Shown here piece by piece: positions 8,182 through 17,186 of a DNA stretch of 54,294 nt. Positions within the stretch are counted from its first letter, which is position 1, and each line of letters starts with the position of its first letter. The position numbers and the translations under genes were made by a program. The notes below the pieces were generated by a model, which was not told the DNA's origin, made no database searches, and saw only the letters and a program-made list of their open reading frames with translations. The stretch is taken from contig JAEEOJ010000070.1 of NCBI GenBank assembly GCA_016284175.1, positions 1-54,294 of the forward strand, in the 5' to 3' direction. This DNA is from Lachnospiraceae bacterium (lineage in GTDB: Bacteria; Bacillota; Clostridia; Lachnospirales; Lachnospiraceae).

Positions 8182-10158
8182 ATGAATTTAAACGATTTAA
8201 AGAATGTATCAATCAAAGAGTTAAAAGGGGTAGGCGATAAAAACGCCGCCCTTTTTGCGCGTTTAGGGATAGAATCCGTATTCGATCTGATTTCTTATTT
8301 CCCGAGAACTTATAAGAAAATGCCGCCTCTTTCTAAAGTAAATGAGCTTAAAGAGGGAGAACTCTGCGCTGTCAGACTTACTGTCGACGATGATTTTTAT
8401 TTTAAGAAAACAGCCAATAATGCAGTAACTACTGTTTCGGGATATGATGCAACCGGAAAAGTATCCATGACTTTCTTCAGAGTTACATATCTTAGAAACT
8501 TACTGAAAAAAGGCAGCGAATGGGTGTTTTTAGGAGTAGTTAAAAGAAAAGGCAGACACTATGCCTTTGAAATGCCTGAAATTCATAAGATTTCAGAATA
8601 CATTGAAAGCCTGAAGAATCTTCAGCCTGTTTATCCTCTGACAAAAGGCATTAATTCCAAGACTATTTCAAAGTACGTAAATGCATCTATAGAACATTAT
8701 TCGCCGTTTAAGGACTCTTTGAGTGAAAAGATAGTTGAAGAGTTTAAATTTCCGACATTATCGAGAGCCCTGGCGGATATACATTTCCCCGTAGATTCAC
8801 AAGATTATATTAATGCAAGAAACAGACTTGCGTTTGAAGAGTTTTATGATTTCTTTATTGAATTAAATGAAATCAAAAAAGCTTATAATCGTTTAAAATC
8901 AAATTATGTATTTATAGAGACTGCCGAATACGCTCGTTTTAAGACTCAGATTCCTTTTGAATTAACCAGGGGACAGAATGATGCCTTAAATGATATTTTG
9001 GAAGATTTAACAGGCGGATATGTAATGAACAGGCTTGTTCAGGGCGATGTTGGCTGCGGTAAAACAATCATTGCTTTTCTTTCTTGCGTTTTATGTGCTT
9101 CAAACGGATATCAGAGCGCTTTTATGGCTCCTACGGAAGTTCTTGCCGCACAGCATTTTACTAAGTTTAAAGATTTAAACGAGAGATATTCGCTTAATTT
9201 AAATATAGCCTTTTTATCGGGCTCAACTACAGCCTCACAGAGAAAGGAAATCTTAAGCGGTTTATCCGACGGTGATATTAACCTGGTAGTAGGCACACAT
9301 GCGCTTATTGAAGACAATATAGAGTTTGAAGATCTTGCGCTTGTAATAACAGACGAGCAGCACAGATTCGGTGTTTTACAGAGAGAAACCTTAAATGAAA
9401 AAGGTAATACACCTCACGTATTAAGTCTTTCCGCAACACCTATTCCGAGAACATTGGCATCCGTTTATTATACAGGTCTTCAGGTTTCGGTTATAAAAGA
9501 TAAGCCTTTAAACAGAATACCGATTAAAACCGGTTTAAGAACTGCAAACGACAGACTTGACGGATTAAGATTTTTATACACGAAGGTTAAAGCAGGTCAG
9601 CAGGCAATAATCGTCTGTCCTATGATTGAAGAAAACGAAGATACAAATCTTTCAAATGTAACCGATTACGCAAAGTTTCTAAAAGAATTAATGCCTAAAG
9701 ACGTAAGAATAGGAATTCTTCACGGACGAATGAAAAACAACGAAAAGAACCGCGTAATGCAGTATTTCGCAAACGGCGATATAGACATACTTGTATCCAC
9801 CACCGTAATCGAAGTAGGTATCGATGTTCCGAATGCGACAGTTATTTTAATCGAAAATGCCGAAAGATTCGGCCTTGCGACGCTTCATCAGTTAAGAGGC
9901 CGAGTAGGGCGAGGTAAACTTGAATCCTTCTGTATACTCATAAACGGCTCCGGCAAAGAAGAAGAGAATGAAAGATTAAACGTAATGCTTGAATCGGACG
10001 ACGGCTTTTATATCGCCGACGAGGATTTAAGATTAAGAGGTCCCGGAGATTTGACCGGTGTCAGACAAAGCGGTGATGTAAGATTTAAAATAGCCGATAT
10101 TTACAGAGACAGAGATTTGTTCTTTAAAGCAAAAGAATTTGCCGATGCATTATATTAA
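8182..10158 (+). CDS. recG: ATP-dependent DNA helicase RecG
   Basis: RecG reverses stalled replication forks and processes D-loops and R-loops. The 658-residue protein has an N-terminal wedge/OB domain (about 1-240), a Walker A (GDVGCGKT, 288-295), a DEQH box (391-394), motif III (SATPIPRT), and the C-terminal helicase lobe with VSTTVIEVGIDVPNA and QLRGRVGRG. It finishes with the RecG-specific C-terminal block (ADEDLRLRGPGDLTGVRQSG). Length is slightly below the usual 680-690. It starts 4 bp after fakA and is followed at once by a terminator. The order asp23-fakA-recG is conserved in Firmicutes. Confidence 0.97.
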   Translation: MNLNDLKNVSIKELKGVGDKNAALFARLGIESVFDLISYFPRTYKKMPPLSKVNELKEGELCAVRLTVDDDFYFKKTANNAVTTVSGYDATGKVSMTFFRVTYLRNLLKKGSEWVFLGVVKRKGRHYAFEMPEIHKISEYIESLKNLQPVYPLTKGINSKTISKYVNASIEHYSPFKDSLSEKIVEEFKFPTLSRALADIHFPVDSQDYINARNRLAFEEFYDFFIELNEIKKAYNRLKSNYVFIETAEYARFKTQIPFELTRGQNDALNDILEDLTGGYVMNRLVQGDVGCGKTIIAFLSCVLCASNGYQSAFMAPTEVLAAQHFTKFKDLNERYSLNLNIAFLSGSTTASQRKEILSGLSDGDINLVVGTHALIEDNIEFEDLALVITDEQHRFGVLQRETLNEKGNTPHVLSLSATPIPRTLASVYYTGLQVSVIKDKPLNRIPIKTGLRTANDRLDGLRFLYTKVKAGQQAIIVCPMIEENEDTNLSNVTDYAKFLKELMPKDVRIGILHGRMKNNEKNRVMQYFANGDIDILVSTTVIEVGIDVPNATVILIENAERFGLATLHQLRGRVGRGKLESFCILINGSGKEEENERLNVMLESDDGFYIADEDLRLRGPGDLTGVRQSGDVRFKIADIYRDRDLFFKAKEFADALY

Positions 10159-10186
10159 AGGTTTCTTTTATGAGAAACCTTTTTTT
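10157..10186 (+). terminator. Terminator of the asp23-fakA-recG operon
   Basis: The stem AAAGGTTTCT / AGAAACCTTT has a 6-nt loop and a T-run, and it overlaps the recG stop codon. Confidence 0.85.
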
Positions 10187-10195
10187 ATGAAAAAA

Positions 10196-10218
10196 TGAAC
10201 CTTTTATGATTTTGCGAC
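10196..10218 (+). promoter_or_regulatory. Candidate ECF-sigma-type promoter upstream of the sigma gene
   Basis: The segment carries AACCTTTT (-35-like, 10198-10205) and GCGAC (-10-like, 10214-10218). The start-to-start spacing of AACC and CGAC is 17 bp. It resembles the AACC(T)n / CGTC pattern seen before many clostridial ECF genes. No sigma-A promoter is evident in the same 100-bp gap, so autoregulation is a reasonable inference. Confidence 0.45.
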
Positions 10219-10261
10219 ATTTATTTAGTGAAAGCTTTCAAGAAACTGCGAGAGGTACTAA

Positions 10262-10795
10262 ATGACTAAACATGATTTGGAAAAACTGATTGAAATACGC
10301 GGTAAGGATATATATCAGTTTTGTTATCACTTAACAGGAAGCCGTGAAGACGCCGATGATTTGTACCAGGAAACTCTTTACAAAGCTTTTGAAAAGATAC
10401 AAAAGATTGAGGAAAGTGAGGATTCTTCTTTTATAAAAGAACGAAATTACTGCCTGGGAATAGCTACGAGATTATATAAAAATATCATCAGAAAAAAAAT
10501 AAGAAGAAAAGAAGAATCTTTGGATGATGAGCAGTTTGATTTTAATTCCAATCTGTCATCGGACTTTTGTACCGAGAAAAAGGTCGAAGAAAAAGAACTT
10601 TACGCTCTTTTAAGGAAAGGCATTCATGAACTTCCCATTAAACAAAGACAAGTGGTTTATCTCTTTTATTTTGCGGATATGTCTTTAAAGGAAATCGGTA
10701 ATTGTTTACGAATCCCCGAAGGTACCGTAAAAAGCAGATTAAACACGGCAAAAGGCTCGCTTAAGATTAAACTGGAGGAAAAAGGTTATGAGTAA
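10262..10795 (+). CDS. ECF-type RNA polymerase sigma factor
   Basis: The 177-residue protein has the two-domain ECF layout. Region 2 (about 10-80) contains YQFCYHLTGSREDADDLYQETLYKAF, shown here in overlapping parts at residues 19-44. Region 4 (about 115-172) has the helix-turn-helix MSLKEIGNCLRIPEGTVKSR. Regions 1.2 and 3 are missing, as expected. It overlaps the following anti-sigma-like gene by 8 bp, which signals translational coupling. The target promoters are unknown apart from a possible autoregulatory site at 10196-10218. Confidence 0.9.
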   Translation: MTKHDLEKLIEIRGKDIYQFCYHLTGSREDADDLYQETLYKAFEKIQKIEESEDSSFIKERNYCLGIATRLYKNIIRKKIRRKEESLDDEQFDFNSNLSSDFCTEKKVEEKELYALLRKGIHELPIKQRQVVYLFYFADMSLKEIGNCLRIPEGTVKSRLNTAKGSLKIKLEEKGYE

Positions 10796-11672
10796 AGAAG
10801 AAGAAATGATCAAAGAAGCTTTAAAAATTGATATAAATGCTTCGGATGAATTAAACAGGAAAATAATAGAAAACGTTGGCAAGAAAAAGAGTAATGTATA
10901 TATTTTACGCGTGGCGGCAATTGCAGCATCGTTTTTCGCAATAGTTCTCGGAACCGGAATCATCGCAAATGCAGCTACCGATAACGGAATAATAAAATAT
11001 GTTAAAGGTGTAATCGACAACAGATTTTATGTATTTGGCAACGGTAGCGATACCGAAACTTCATTTGTTGAAATGGACGGCCAAAATGTCCAGCAGGTTG
11101 ATTTTAAGGATGACCAAGTTGTGTTCTACAATCCCATTGAAGACGGCGAAACCGAATATTCGCTTTATTTAAAAGTTAAGGGCGACGGAACGGATGATTT
11201 TATTCTTTTATCCGCCAGTGTTGACGAAGGTGCTTCTACAGAAGAACTTTACTATACAATTAAAGGCTGCTTTTGGTACACTTTAAAAGAATTTCAGGAT
11301 GCCGACAAAAAGGCACAGATTATTGCCGGTTTAAGAGAAGCTGCCGGAAACGCAGATATTGATGCAATAAAAAATTCATTAAATGATCTGGCTGACGAAT
11401 ATGAAGGAAACAGAAGAGTCTTTTACTTTAATTTCCCGGCTGAAATTTATAACGCTAATGAAAGGACAATCGTATATGAAGATATAACGGATCTGCCTCT
11501 CGGAGACTCAGCGATTATAGTAAATACCGTCAACGATGAAAAGACTTTTATCTTTGAAATTACCGTATCCGAAAATGAAAATTTTATAGAATATAATTAT
11601 GGCAATTTGTATTCGGATGAATATTATCAGGAACTGACCGACAAGAATTTACCGATATATGACTTAAGATAA
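10788..11672 (+). CDS. Probable membrane anti-sigma factor
   Basis: The 294-residue protein has a short cytoplasmic N-terminus (about 1-35, charged), one membrane helix (about 39-61, LRVAAIAASFFAIVLGTGII) and a large extracytoplasmic domain of mixed strands and helices. This topology and the 8-bp overlap with the ECF sigma gene strongly suggest that it holds the sigma factor inactive until an envelope signal arrives. I cannot assign a precise anti-sigma subclass. No HxxxCxxC zinc motif (ZAS) is visible in the N-terminus. The external domain resembles nothing I can name. Confidence 0.72.
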   Translation: MSKEEEMIKEALKIDINASDELNRKIIENVGKKKSNVYILRVAAIAASFFAIVLGTGIIANAATDNGIIKYVKGVIDNRFYVFGNGSDTETSFVEMDGQNVQQVDFKDDQVVFYNPIEDGETEYSLYLKVKGDGTDDFILLSASVDEGASTEELYYTIKGCFWYTLKEFQDADKKAQIIAGLREAAGNADIDAIKNSLNDLADEYEGNRRVFYFNFPAEIYNANERTIVYEDITDLPLGDSAIIVNTVNDEKTFIFEITVSENENFIEYNYGNLYSDEYYQELTDKNLPIYDLR

Positions 11673-11687
11673 TATTCGTTTTGGATA

Positions 11688-11725
11688 TCCGGGGCAGAAA
11701 ACTCTGTCCCGGAATTTTATGTTTT
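11688..11725 (+). terminator. Terminator after the anti-sigma gene
   Basis: A 10-bp stem TCCGGGGCAG / CTGTCCCGGA with a 6-nt loop is followed by a T-rich tail. It lies 15 bp past the stop codon. Confidence 0.8.
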
Positions 11726-11732
11726 TAATCAT

Positions 11733-11790
11733 AAAATACATGATGTGGTTATTTGTTTATAAATCCACCATATCGTGTATTTTTTTTCTT
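11733..11790 (+). terminator. Second hairpin and T-tract, tandem terminator
   Basis: AAAATACATGATGTGG pairs with CCACCATATCGTGTATTTT, with two mismatches and a bulge, and is followed by a long T-run. It lies in tandem with the preceding terminator and insulates the topoisomerase operon from the sigma-factor operon. Confidence 0.72.
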
Positions 11791-11808
11791 TTATTTGTGT
11801 ATCTTTTA

Positions 11809-11817
11809 TGATATAAT
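11809..11817 (+). promoter_or_regulatory. Extended -10 promoter of the topoisomerase operon
   Basis: TGATATAAT is a perfect extended -10 element. No good -35 exists 16-18 bp upstream (only T-rich sequence from the terminator). The predicted start falls in or next to the palindrome at 11826-11845. Confidence 0.55.
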
Positions 11818-11825
11818 TTGAAAGA

Positions 11826-11845
11826 ATGCGAAAGAATGTTCGCAT
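11826..11845 (+). promoter_or_regulatory. LexA-box-like palindrome at the topoisomerase operon start
   Basis: ATGCGAA-agaatg-TTCGCAT is a perfect 7-bp-arm palindrome. Its 14-bp core (11829-11842) fits the Gram-positive SOS box CGAACRNRYGTTCG at 13 of 14 positions, with A instead of C at position 5. It sits 8 bp after the extended -10, where a bound repressor would block initiation. LexA binding is inferred, not shown. Confidence 0.5.
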
Positions 11846-11917
11846 GAAGGCATTCAGTTTAAAAATGACTTTAAAATTCTTGCAATTTAAAGAATTCTCA
11901 AATAAACGGAGATTAAA

Positions 11918-13840
11918 ATGGCACCTAAAAAAGAAGTTTATGATTCAAGTTCGATTATGGTCCTCGAAGGTCTTGAACCCGTCAGGGAAAGACCCGGTAT
12001 GTATATCGGTTCGACATCTACCAAAGGACTTAATCATCTTGTATACGAAATAATGGATAACTCTGTCGATGAGCATATGGCGGGTTACTGCGATACCATC
12101 AATGTTACACTTAATGCTGACGGTTCTGCGACAGTTTCCGATAACGGACGAGGCATTCCCGTAGACAGACACGAAAAAGGCATTACGGCCGAGAGAATCG
12201 TGCTTACCACACTTCACGCCGGCGGTAAGTTTAACAATGATGTCTACAAAAATGCCGGTGGTCTTCATGGTGTAGGTTCATCTGTAGTTAATGCGTTGTC
12301 AAAGAGATTTGATATTACGGTTAAAAGAGACGGATGCATTTATAAAGATGCTTACGAATTCGGAAAGCCCGTTCTCGAACTTGAAGACGGACTTTTGCCC
12401 GTGTGCGGTAAGACCAGAGAAACCGGTACCAGCATTACTTTTATGCCGGACGATACGATTTTTGAAAAGACATATTTCAGATCCGAGGATATTAAGTCAA
12501 GAATTCACGAGACTGCATATTTAAACCCCGGACTTACGATTATATTCGAAGATAAACGCGACGTAAAAGAAAAAATCGTTTATCACGAAGAGGAAGGAAT
12601 TAAAGGCTTCGTAAAAGATTTAAATGCCGAAAAGGAAGCTTTGCATGACGTAATCTGTCTGCACGGTCAGAGCGAGCATGTGATTGTAGACTGCGCTTTC
12701 CAGTATGTGGATGAGTTCCATGAAAACGTACTAGGTTTCTGTAACAATATTTACAACGCTGAAGGTGGAACGCATGTAACAGGTTTTAAGACTATTTTCA
12801 CACAGATTATAAATAACTATGCGAGGTCTTTGGGCATCTTAAAAGACAAAGATCCGAATTTTACCGGTGCCGAAGTAAGAAACGGCCTTGTATGCGTGCT
12901 TTCGATCAAGCATCCCGAGCCCAGATTTGAAGGTCAGACCAAGACAAAACTTGATAACCAGGATGCAGCAAAAGCAGTTTCAAAAGTAATTAACGACGAA
13001 GCTCAGCTTTTCTTCGACAGAAATCTTGAAACCTTAAAGACTATCATCGGATGCGCCGAAAAAGCAGCAAAAATCAGGAAAGCCGAAGAAAAAGCCAAGA
13101 CAAACATGCTTACAAAGCAGAAGTTTTCCTTTGATTCAAATGGAAAGCTTGCAAACTGTGAGTCAAAAGAAGCGGAAAAATGTGAAATATTTATCGTCGA
13201 AGGTGATTCTGCAGGAGGTTCCGCAAAGACTGCAAGAAACAGAAAATACCAGGCAATTCTTCCTATCAGAGGTAAAATTCTTAACGTAGAAAAGGCAAGT
13301 ATGGATAAAATTCTTGCAAATGCAGAAATTAAGACCATGATTAACGCATTTGGCTGCGGATTTTCAGAGGGCTTTGGTAACGATTTTGATATTACCAAAT
13401 TAAGATATGACAAAATCATTATTATGGCAGATGCCGATGTCGATGGTGCTCATATCAGCACACTTTTACTTACTTTGTTCTACAGATTTATGCCCGAGCT
13501 TATTTTCGAAGGACATGTATATATTGCAATGCCGCCTCTTTACAAGGCGATTCCTTCAAAAGGTGAGGAAGAGTATCTCTATGATGATGCGGCGCTTGCA
13601 GCTTACAGAAAGAAACATAAAGGTCCTTTTACATTACAGAGATATAAAGGTCTTGGAGAAATGGATGCCGAGCAGCTCTGGGAGACAACACTTGATCCCG
13701 AGAGACGTAATTTAAAGCAGGTAACTATCGAAGATGCTTCTATGGCGTCCAAACTGACCGAACTTTTAATGGGTAATGATGTCGGAATCAGACGTGAATA
13801 TATTTACAAGCATGCTAACGAAGCAGAACTCGATATTTAA
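11918..13840 (+). CDS. parE: Type II DNA topoisomerase subunit B (ParE/GyrB family, topoisomerase IV-like)
   Basis: This is the ATPase and TOPRIM subunit that, with the next gene, passes one DNA duplex through another. The GHKL ATPase domain (about 1-220) shows MDNSVDEH, DNGRGIPVD and GGLHGVGSSVVNAL. The TOPRIM domain has EGDSAGGSA (from residue 428) and DADVDGAH (505-512), followed by QRYKGLGEMDAEQLW. Its 640-residue length is normal for ParE and for Gram-positive GyrB. The pair lies away from the dnaA-dnaN-recF cluster where gyrBA normally sits, and the partner has no clear GyrA box, so topoisomerase IV is favoured over gyrase. Start chosen at 11918 with a CGGAGA ribosome-binding site. Confidence 0.85.
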   Translation: MAPKKEVYDSSSIMVLEGLEPVRERPGMYIGSTSTKGLNHLVYEIMDNSVDEHMAGYCDTINVTLNADGSATVSDNGRGIPVDRHEKGITAERIVLTTLHAGGKFNNDVYKNAGGLHGVGSSVVNALSKRFDITVKRDGCIYKDAYEFGKPVLELEDGLLPVCGKTRETGTSITFMPDDTIFEKTYFRSEDIKSRIHETAYLNPGLTIIFEDKRDVKEKIVYHEEEGIKGFVKDLNAEKEALHDVICLHGQSEHVIVDCAFQYVDEFHENVLGFCNNIYNAEGGTHVTGFKTIFTQIINNYARSLGILKDKDPNFTGAEVRNGLVCVLSIKHPEPRFEGQTKTKLDNQDAAKAVSKVINDEAQLFFDRNLETLKTIIGCAEKAAKIRKAEEKAKTNMLTKQKFSFDSNGKLANCESKEAEKCEIFIVEGDSAGGSAKTARNRKYQAILPIRGKILNVEKASMDKILANAEIKTMINAFGCGFSEGFGNDFDITKLRYDKIIIMADADVDGAHISTLLLTLFYRFMPELIFEGHVYIAMPPLYKAIPSKGEEEYLYDDAALAAYRKKHKGPFTLQRYKGLGEMDAEQLWETTLDPERRNLKQVTIEDASMASKLTELLMGNDVGIRREYIYKHANEAELDI

Positions 13841-13870
13841 TCAGAATTTTAAGAAAGAGATTTTATTATA

Positions 13871-16108
13871 ATGGCCGGAAAAGTTATTAAAACAGAATAT
13901 TCCGAAGTAATGAGCAAATCCTTTGTGGATTATGCTATGAGTGTTATTACAGCAAGAGCGCTTCCTGATGTCAGAGACGGTTTAAAGCCTGTTCAGAGAA
14001 GAGTTCTTTATGATATGCATGAGCTCGGTATAAAACATGACAAGCCTTACAGAAAGTCTGCAAGAATTGTCGGTGATACAATGGGTAAATATCATCCTCA
14101 CGGCGATTCTTCAATCTATGATTCGCTTGTCGTAATGACGCAGGAGTTTAAGAAGGGACTTGCTTTAGTAGACGGTCACGGTAACTTCGGTAATATAGAA
14201 GGTGATTCAGCCGCTGCAATGCGTTATACCGAAGCGAGACTTCAGCAGATAACAGAAGAAGCTTTCCTTGCTGATTTGGACAAGGATATCGTTGATTTTG
14301 TACCGAACTTCGATGAGACTGAAAAAGAACCGAGTGTTTTACCTGTTAAATTTCCTAACATTCTTGTAAACGGTTCCGAAGGTATTGCGGTAGGTATGGT
14401 TACAAGTATACCTCCTCATAATCTCGGTGAAGTAATTGATGCAACACTTGCATATTTAAACGATCCTTACTTAACCACCAAAGATTTGATGAAATATGTT
14501 AAAGGTCCGGATTTTCCTACAGGCGGTATTGTAATAAACGAGGATGAACTTTTAAACATATACGAGACCGGTGTCGGCAAAATAAAGGTCCGTGGTAAAG
14601 TCGAAATTGAAAAAGGTAAGAACGGAAAGACCAATCTTGTTATCACAGAGATTCCTTATCCGATGATTGGTGCCAATATTTCGAAGTTTTTATCAGATAT
14701 CGCAGCTTTATATGAGTCAAAGAAGGCTCTTGATATCGTTGATATTTCAAATCAGAGTTCTAAAGAAGGTATTCGTATCGTTATTGAATTAAAGAGAGAT
14801 ACCGATATCGAAAACTTCAAGAACATGCTTTATAAGAAAACCAAGCTTGAAGATACATTTGGCGTAAATATGCTTGCAATTTCAAAGGGCAAACCCGAAA
14901 CGATGTCTCTTAGAGATATTATCGCAGCATGCGTTGAGTTTTCTTATGAATTTAATAACAGAAAATACACCAATCTTTTAGCCAAGGAAGAAGAGAAACG
15001 TGAAATTCAGGAAGGCTTAATCCGTGCCTGCAACGTAATTGACCTTATCATTGAGATTTTACGAGGTTCAAAAGACCGTGCAATGGCCAAGAAATGCCTT
15101 GTAGAAGGTATTACAGACGGCATTCATTTTAAGAGCAAAGAATCCAAGATTATGGCTATGCAGCTTATGTTCACGGAAAAGCAGGCAAATGCCATTCTTG
15201 AAATGAGACTTTATAAGCTTATAGGTCTTGAACTTGATGCGCTCGTAAAAGAACACGAACAGACCATGGCAAACATCTTCAGATACGAAGATATTCTTGA
15301 ACGTAAAAGTTCAATGACTCAGGTTATCTGCGAAGAATTAAAAGAAATCAAAAAGCAGTATGCAGTTCCCAGAAGAACCGTAATCACAAATGAAGGTGAA
15401 GCTGTTTACGAAGAAAAGAAGATGGAAGAGATGGACGTATATGTTCTTATGGACAGATTCGGATACGTTAAAGCCGTTGATCTTCCTACATACGAAAGAA
15501 ATCTTGAGTCCATAAAAGAAGAAAGCAAATTCGCTGTACTCTGTAAGAATACAGGTAAAGTTTGTCTCTTCAGTGATAACGGTATGCTTTATACCGCAAA
15601 GGTTTCCGACATTCCACTCGGAAAAATCAGAGATAAGGGTATTCCTATCGATAATATTACTACTTATACATCCAACGATTCATCGATACTTCTTTTATGC
15701 TCACAATCCGATCTGAATCTTTTCAGACTGATATTTGTATCCAAGATGAGCTACATGAAGATTGTCGACGGCGGAGAATTCGATGTTACAAGAAAGACCA
15801 TCCAGGCTACAAAGCTTATGGATGGCGACAGAATCTGCTCTGTAAGTATTTACAATGAGCAGAAGAACATAATTCTTGTTTCAAACGACGGATATTTCCT
15901 TAAATTCCCGATTGAACAGATTCCCGAAAAGAAAAAGATGGCTGTCGGCGTAAGAGGTATGAAGTTAAACGGAGATGCTTTAATCGACAAAGTATTCTTT
16001 ACAGGTAATGCAATTGAATCTGTTATCAATTATAATGATAATGATATTCCTTCAGGAAAGATAAAACTCGCAAACCGTGACGCAAAAGGAACCAAGTTAA
16101 GATTGTAA
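13871..16108 (+). CDS. parC: Type II DNA topoisomerase subunit A (ParC/GyrA family, topoisomerase IV-like)
   Basis: This is the DNA-cleaving subunit. The active-site tyrosine is Tyr119 in AAAMRYTEARL. The quinolone-determining region reads GKYHPHGDSSIYDS, with Ser80 and Asp84 at the positions of E. coli GyrA Ser83 and Asp87, which is the drug-sensitive state. The C-terminal beta-pinwheel (about 490-745) is short. It has only degenerate blade motifs such as VGVRGMKL and lacks the canonical GyrA box (QRRGGKG), arguing for decatenation (ParC) rather than supercoiling. It follows parE by 30 bp. Its stop shares one base (TAATG) with the rsmD start. Confidence 0.85.
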   Translation: MAGKVIKTEYSEVMSKSFVDYAMSVITARALPDVRDGLKPVQRRVLYDMHELGIKHDKPYRKSARIVGDTMGKYHPHGDSSIYDSLVVMTQEFKKGLALVDGHGNFGNIEGDSAAAMRYTEARLQQITEEAFLADLDKDIVDFVPNFDETEKEPSVLPVKFPNILVNGSEGIAVGMVTSIPPHNLGEVIDATLAYLNDPYLTTKDLMKYVKGPDFPTGGIVINEDELLNIYETGVGKIKVRGKVEIEKGKNGKTNLVITEIPYPMIGANISKFLSDIAALYESKKALDIVDISNQSSKEGIRIVIELKRDTDIENFKNMLYKKTKLEDTFGVNMLAISKGKPETMSLRDIIAACVEFSYEFNNRKYTNLLAKEEEKREIQEGLIRACNVIDLIIEILRGSKDRAMAKKCLVEGITDGIHFKSKESKIMAMQLMFTEKQANAILEMRLYKLIGLELDALVKEHEQTMANIFRYEDILERKSSMTQVICEELKEIKKQYAVPRRTVITNEGEAVYEEKKMEEMDVYVLMDRFGYVKAVDLPTYERNLESIKEESKFAVLCKNTGKVCLFSDNGMLYTAKVSDIPLGKIRDKGIPIDNITTYTSNDSSILLLCSQSDLNLFRLIFVSKMSYMKIVDGGEFDVTRKTIQATKLMDGDRICSVSIYNEQKNIILVSNDGYFLKFPIEQIPEKKKMAVGVRGMKLNGDALIDKVFFTGNAIESVINYNDNDIPSGKIKLANRDAKGTKLRL

Positions 16109-16656
16109 TGAGAGTAATCGCAGGTACTGCAAGAAGCATTAATTTAATAACGCCCAAGGGCTTTGATACAAGGCCTACGACAGACAAGTACAAAGAGACT
16201 CTTTTTAATTGTCTGCAGTCATATGTGGGTAACTGCGTTTTTGTGGACTTATTTGCAGGTTCCGGAGCAATCGGAATTGAAGCTTTAAGCCGAGGGGCTG
16301 CAAAAGCTTACTTTTGTGATAATTCCAAGGAAGCCATTAACTGCGTAAAAGAAAATCTTGCCAAAACCAAACTCGCGGATAAGGCTGTTGTTTACAAAGA
16401 GGACGTTTCGTTTTTTGTTAAAAACCGCATAAAAGAAGTTCCGGATATTATATTTCTGGATCCGCCTTTTAAACTTCATTCCGAGAAAGAAATCATTCCT
16501 TTGCTCGTAAAAGAGGATTTGGTTGGCGAAGATACGATAATTGTAGTAGAATGCGATTATGATGCAGAGTTTGATTTTCTTGATGATTTAAACCTTGAAA
16601 TTTTTAAGATAAAAGAGTATAAAACCAATAAACATGTATTTATTGAAAAGAAATAG
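16108..16656 (+). CDS. rsmD: 16S rRNA (guanine966-N2)-methyltransferase RsmD
   Basis: RsmD methylates G966 of 16S rRNA using SAM. The 182-residue protein starts MRVIAGTARSINLITPKG and has the SAM loop VDLFAGSGAIGIEALSRGA (about residues 49-67) and the catalytic DPPF motif (about 117-120). It is translationally coupled to parC (TAATG) and lies 12 bp ahead of coaD; rsmD-coaD is a widely conserved pair in Firmicutes. Confidence 0.95.
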   Translation: MRVIAGTARSINLITPKGFDTRPTTDKYKETLFNCLQSYVGNCVFVDLFAGSGAIGIEALSRGAAKAYFCDNSKEAINCVKENLAKTKLADKAVVYKEDVSFFVKNRIKEVPDIIFLDPPFKLHSEKEIIPLLVKEDLVGEDTIIVVECDYDAEFDFLDDLNLEIFKIKEYKTNKHVFIEKK

Positions 16657-16668
16657 AAAGGCACTGAA

Positions 16669-17154
16669 ATGAACAGAGCAATCATCTATCCCGGCAGTTT
16701 CGATCCTGTAACTTACGGCCATATCGATATTATCAAAAGAGCGGCAAAAAATTATGATACCGTATATGTTTCCGTTTTGGACAATAATAAAAAAAGTCCC
16801 TTGTTTACAGTTGAAGAACGTGTTAAAATGTTAAAAGATGTGACTAAGGATTTTGACAATGTCAAAATCGAAACATTCAGGGGTCTTTTAATAGATTATG
16901 CCCGCGAAAAAGACGTTCACGTTGTTTTAAGAGGTTTGAGAGCTCTTACGGATTTCGAATACGAGCTTCATATGGCTCAGACAAATTATCTGATTTCCGG
17001 CGGATGGCTTGAAACCGTTTTTCTTTCAACTGATTTGGAATATTCATATCTTTCTTCAACAACTGTAAGAGAGATTGCCAGCTTCCACGGTGACGTTTCA
17101 AAATTCGTTCCTGAGTGCGTAAAAGAAAGTTTATACAAGAAATTTGGTTATTAA
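16669..17154 (+). CDS. coaD: Phosphopantetheine adenylyltransferase
   Basis: CoaD makes dephospho-CoA from 4'-phosphopantetheine and ATP, the penultimate step of coenzyme A synthesis. The 161-residue protein carries the nucleotidyltransferase motif PGSFDPVTYGHIDII (residues 7-21, TxGH), the middle motif LRGLRALTDFEYELHMAQ and the C-terminal SSTTVRE. Length and motifs are fully typical. Confidence 0.97.
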   Translation: MNRAIIYPGSFDPVTYGHIDIIKRAAKNYDTVYVSVLDNNKKSPLFTVEERVKMLKDVTKDFDNVKIETFRGLLIDYAREKDVHVVLRGLRALTDFEYELHMAQTNYLISGGWLETVFLSTDLEYSYLSSTTVREIASFHGDVSKFVPECVKESLYKKFGY

Positions 17155-17186
17155 TAAAAAATTGATTTTTTAGAGGGGAAAATTCA

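Noticed and set aside
11826-12053. A 75-codon open frame overlapping the start of the topoisomerase B gene
   Set aside because: It is in another frame of a well-supported gene, has no recognisable family match, and its ATG lies inside the promoter palindrome.
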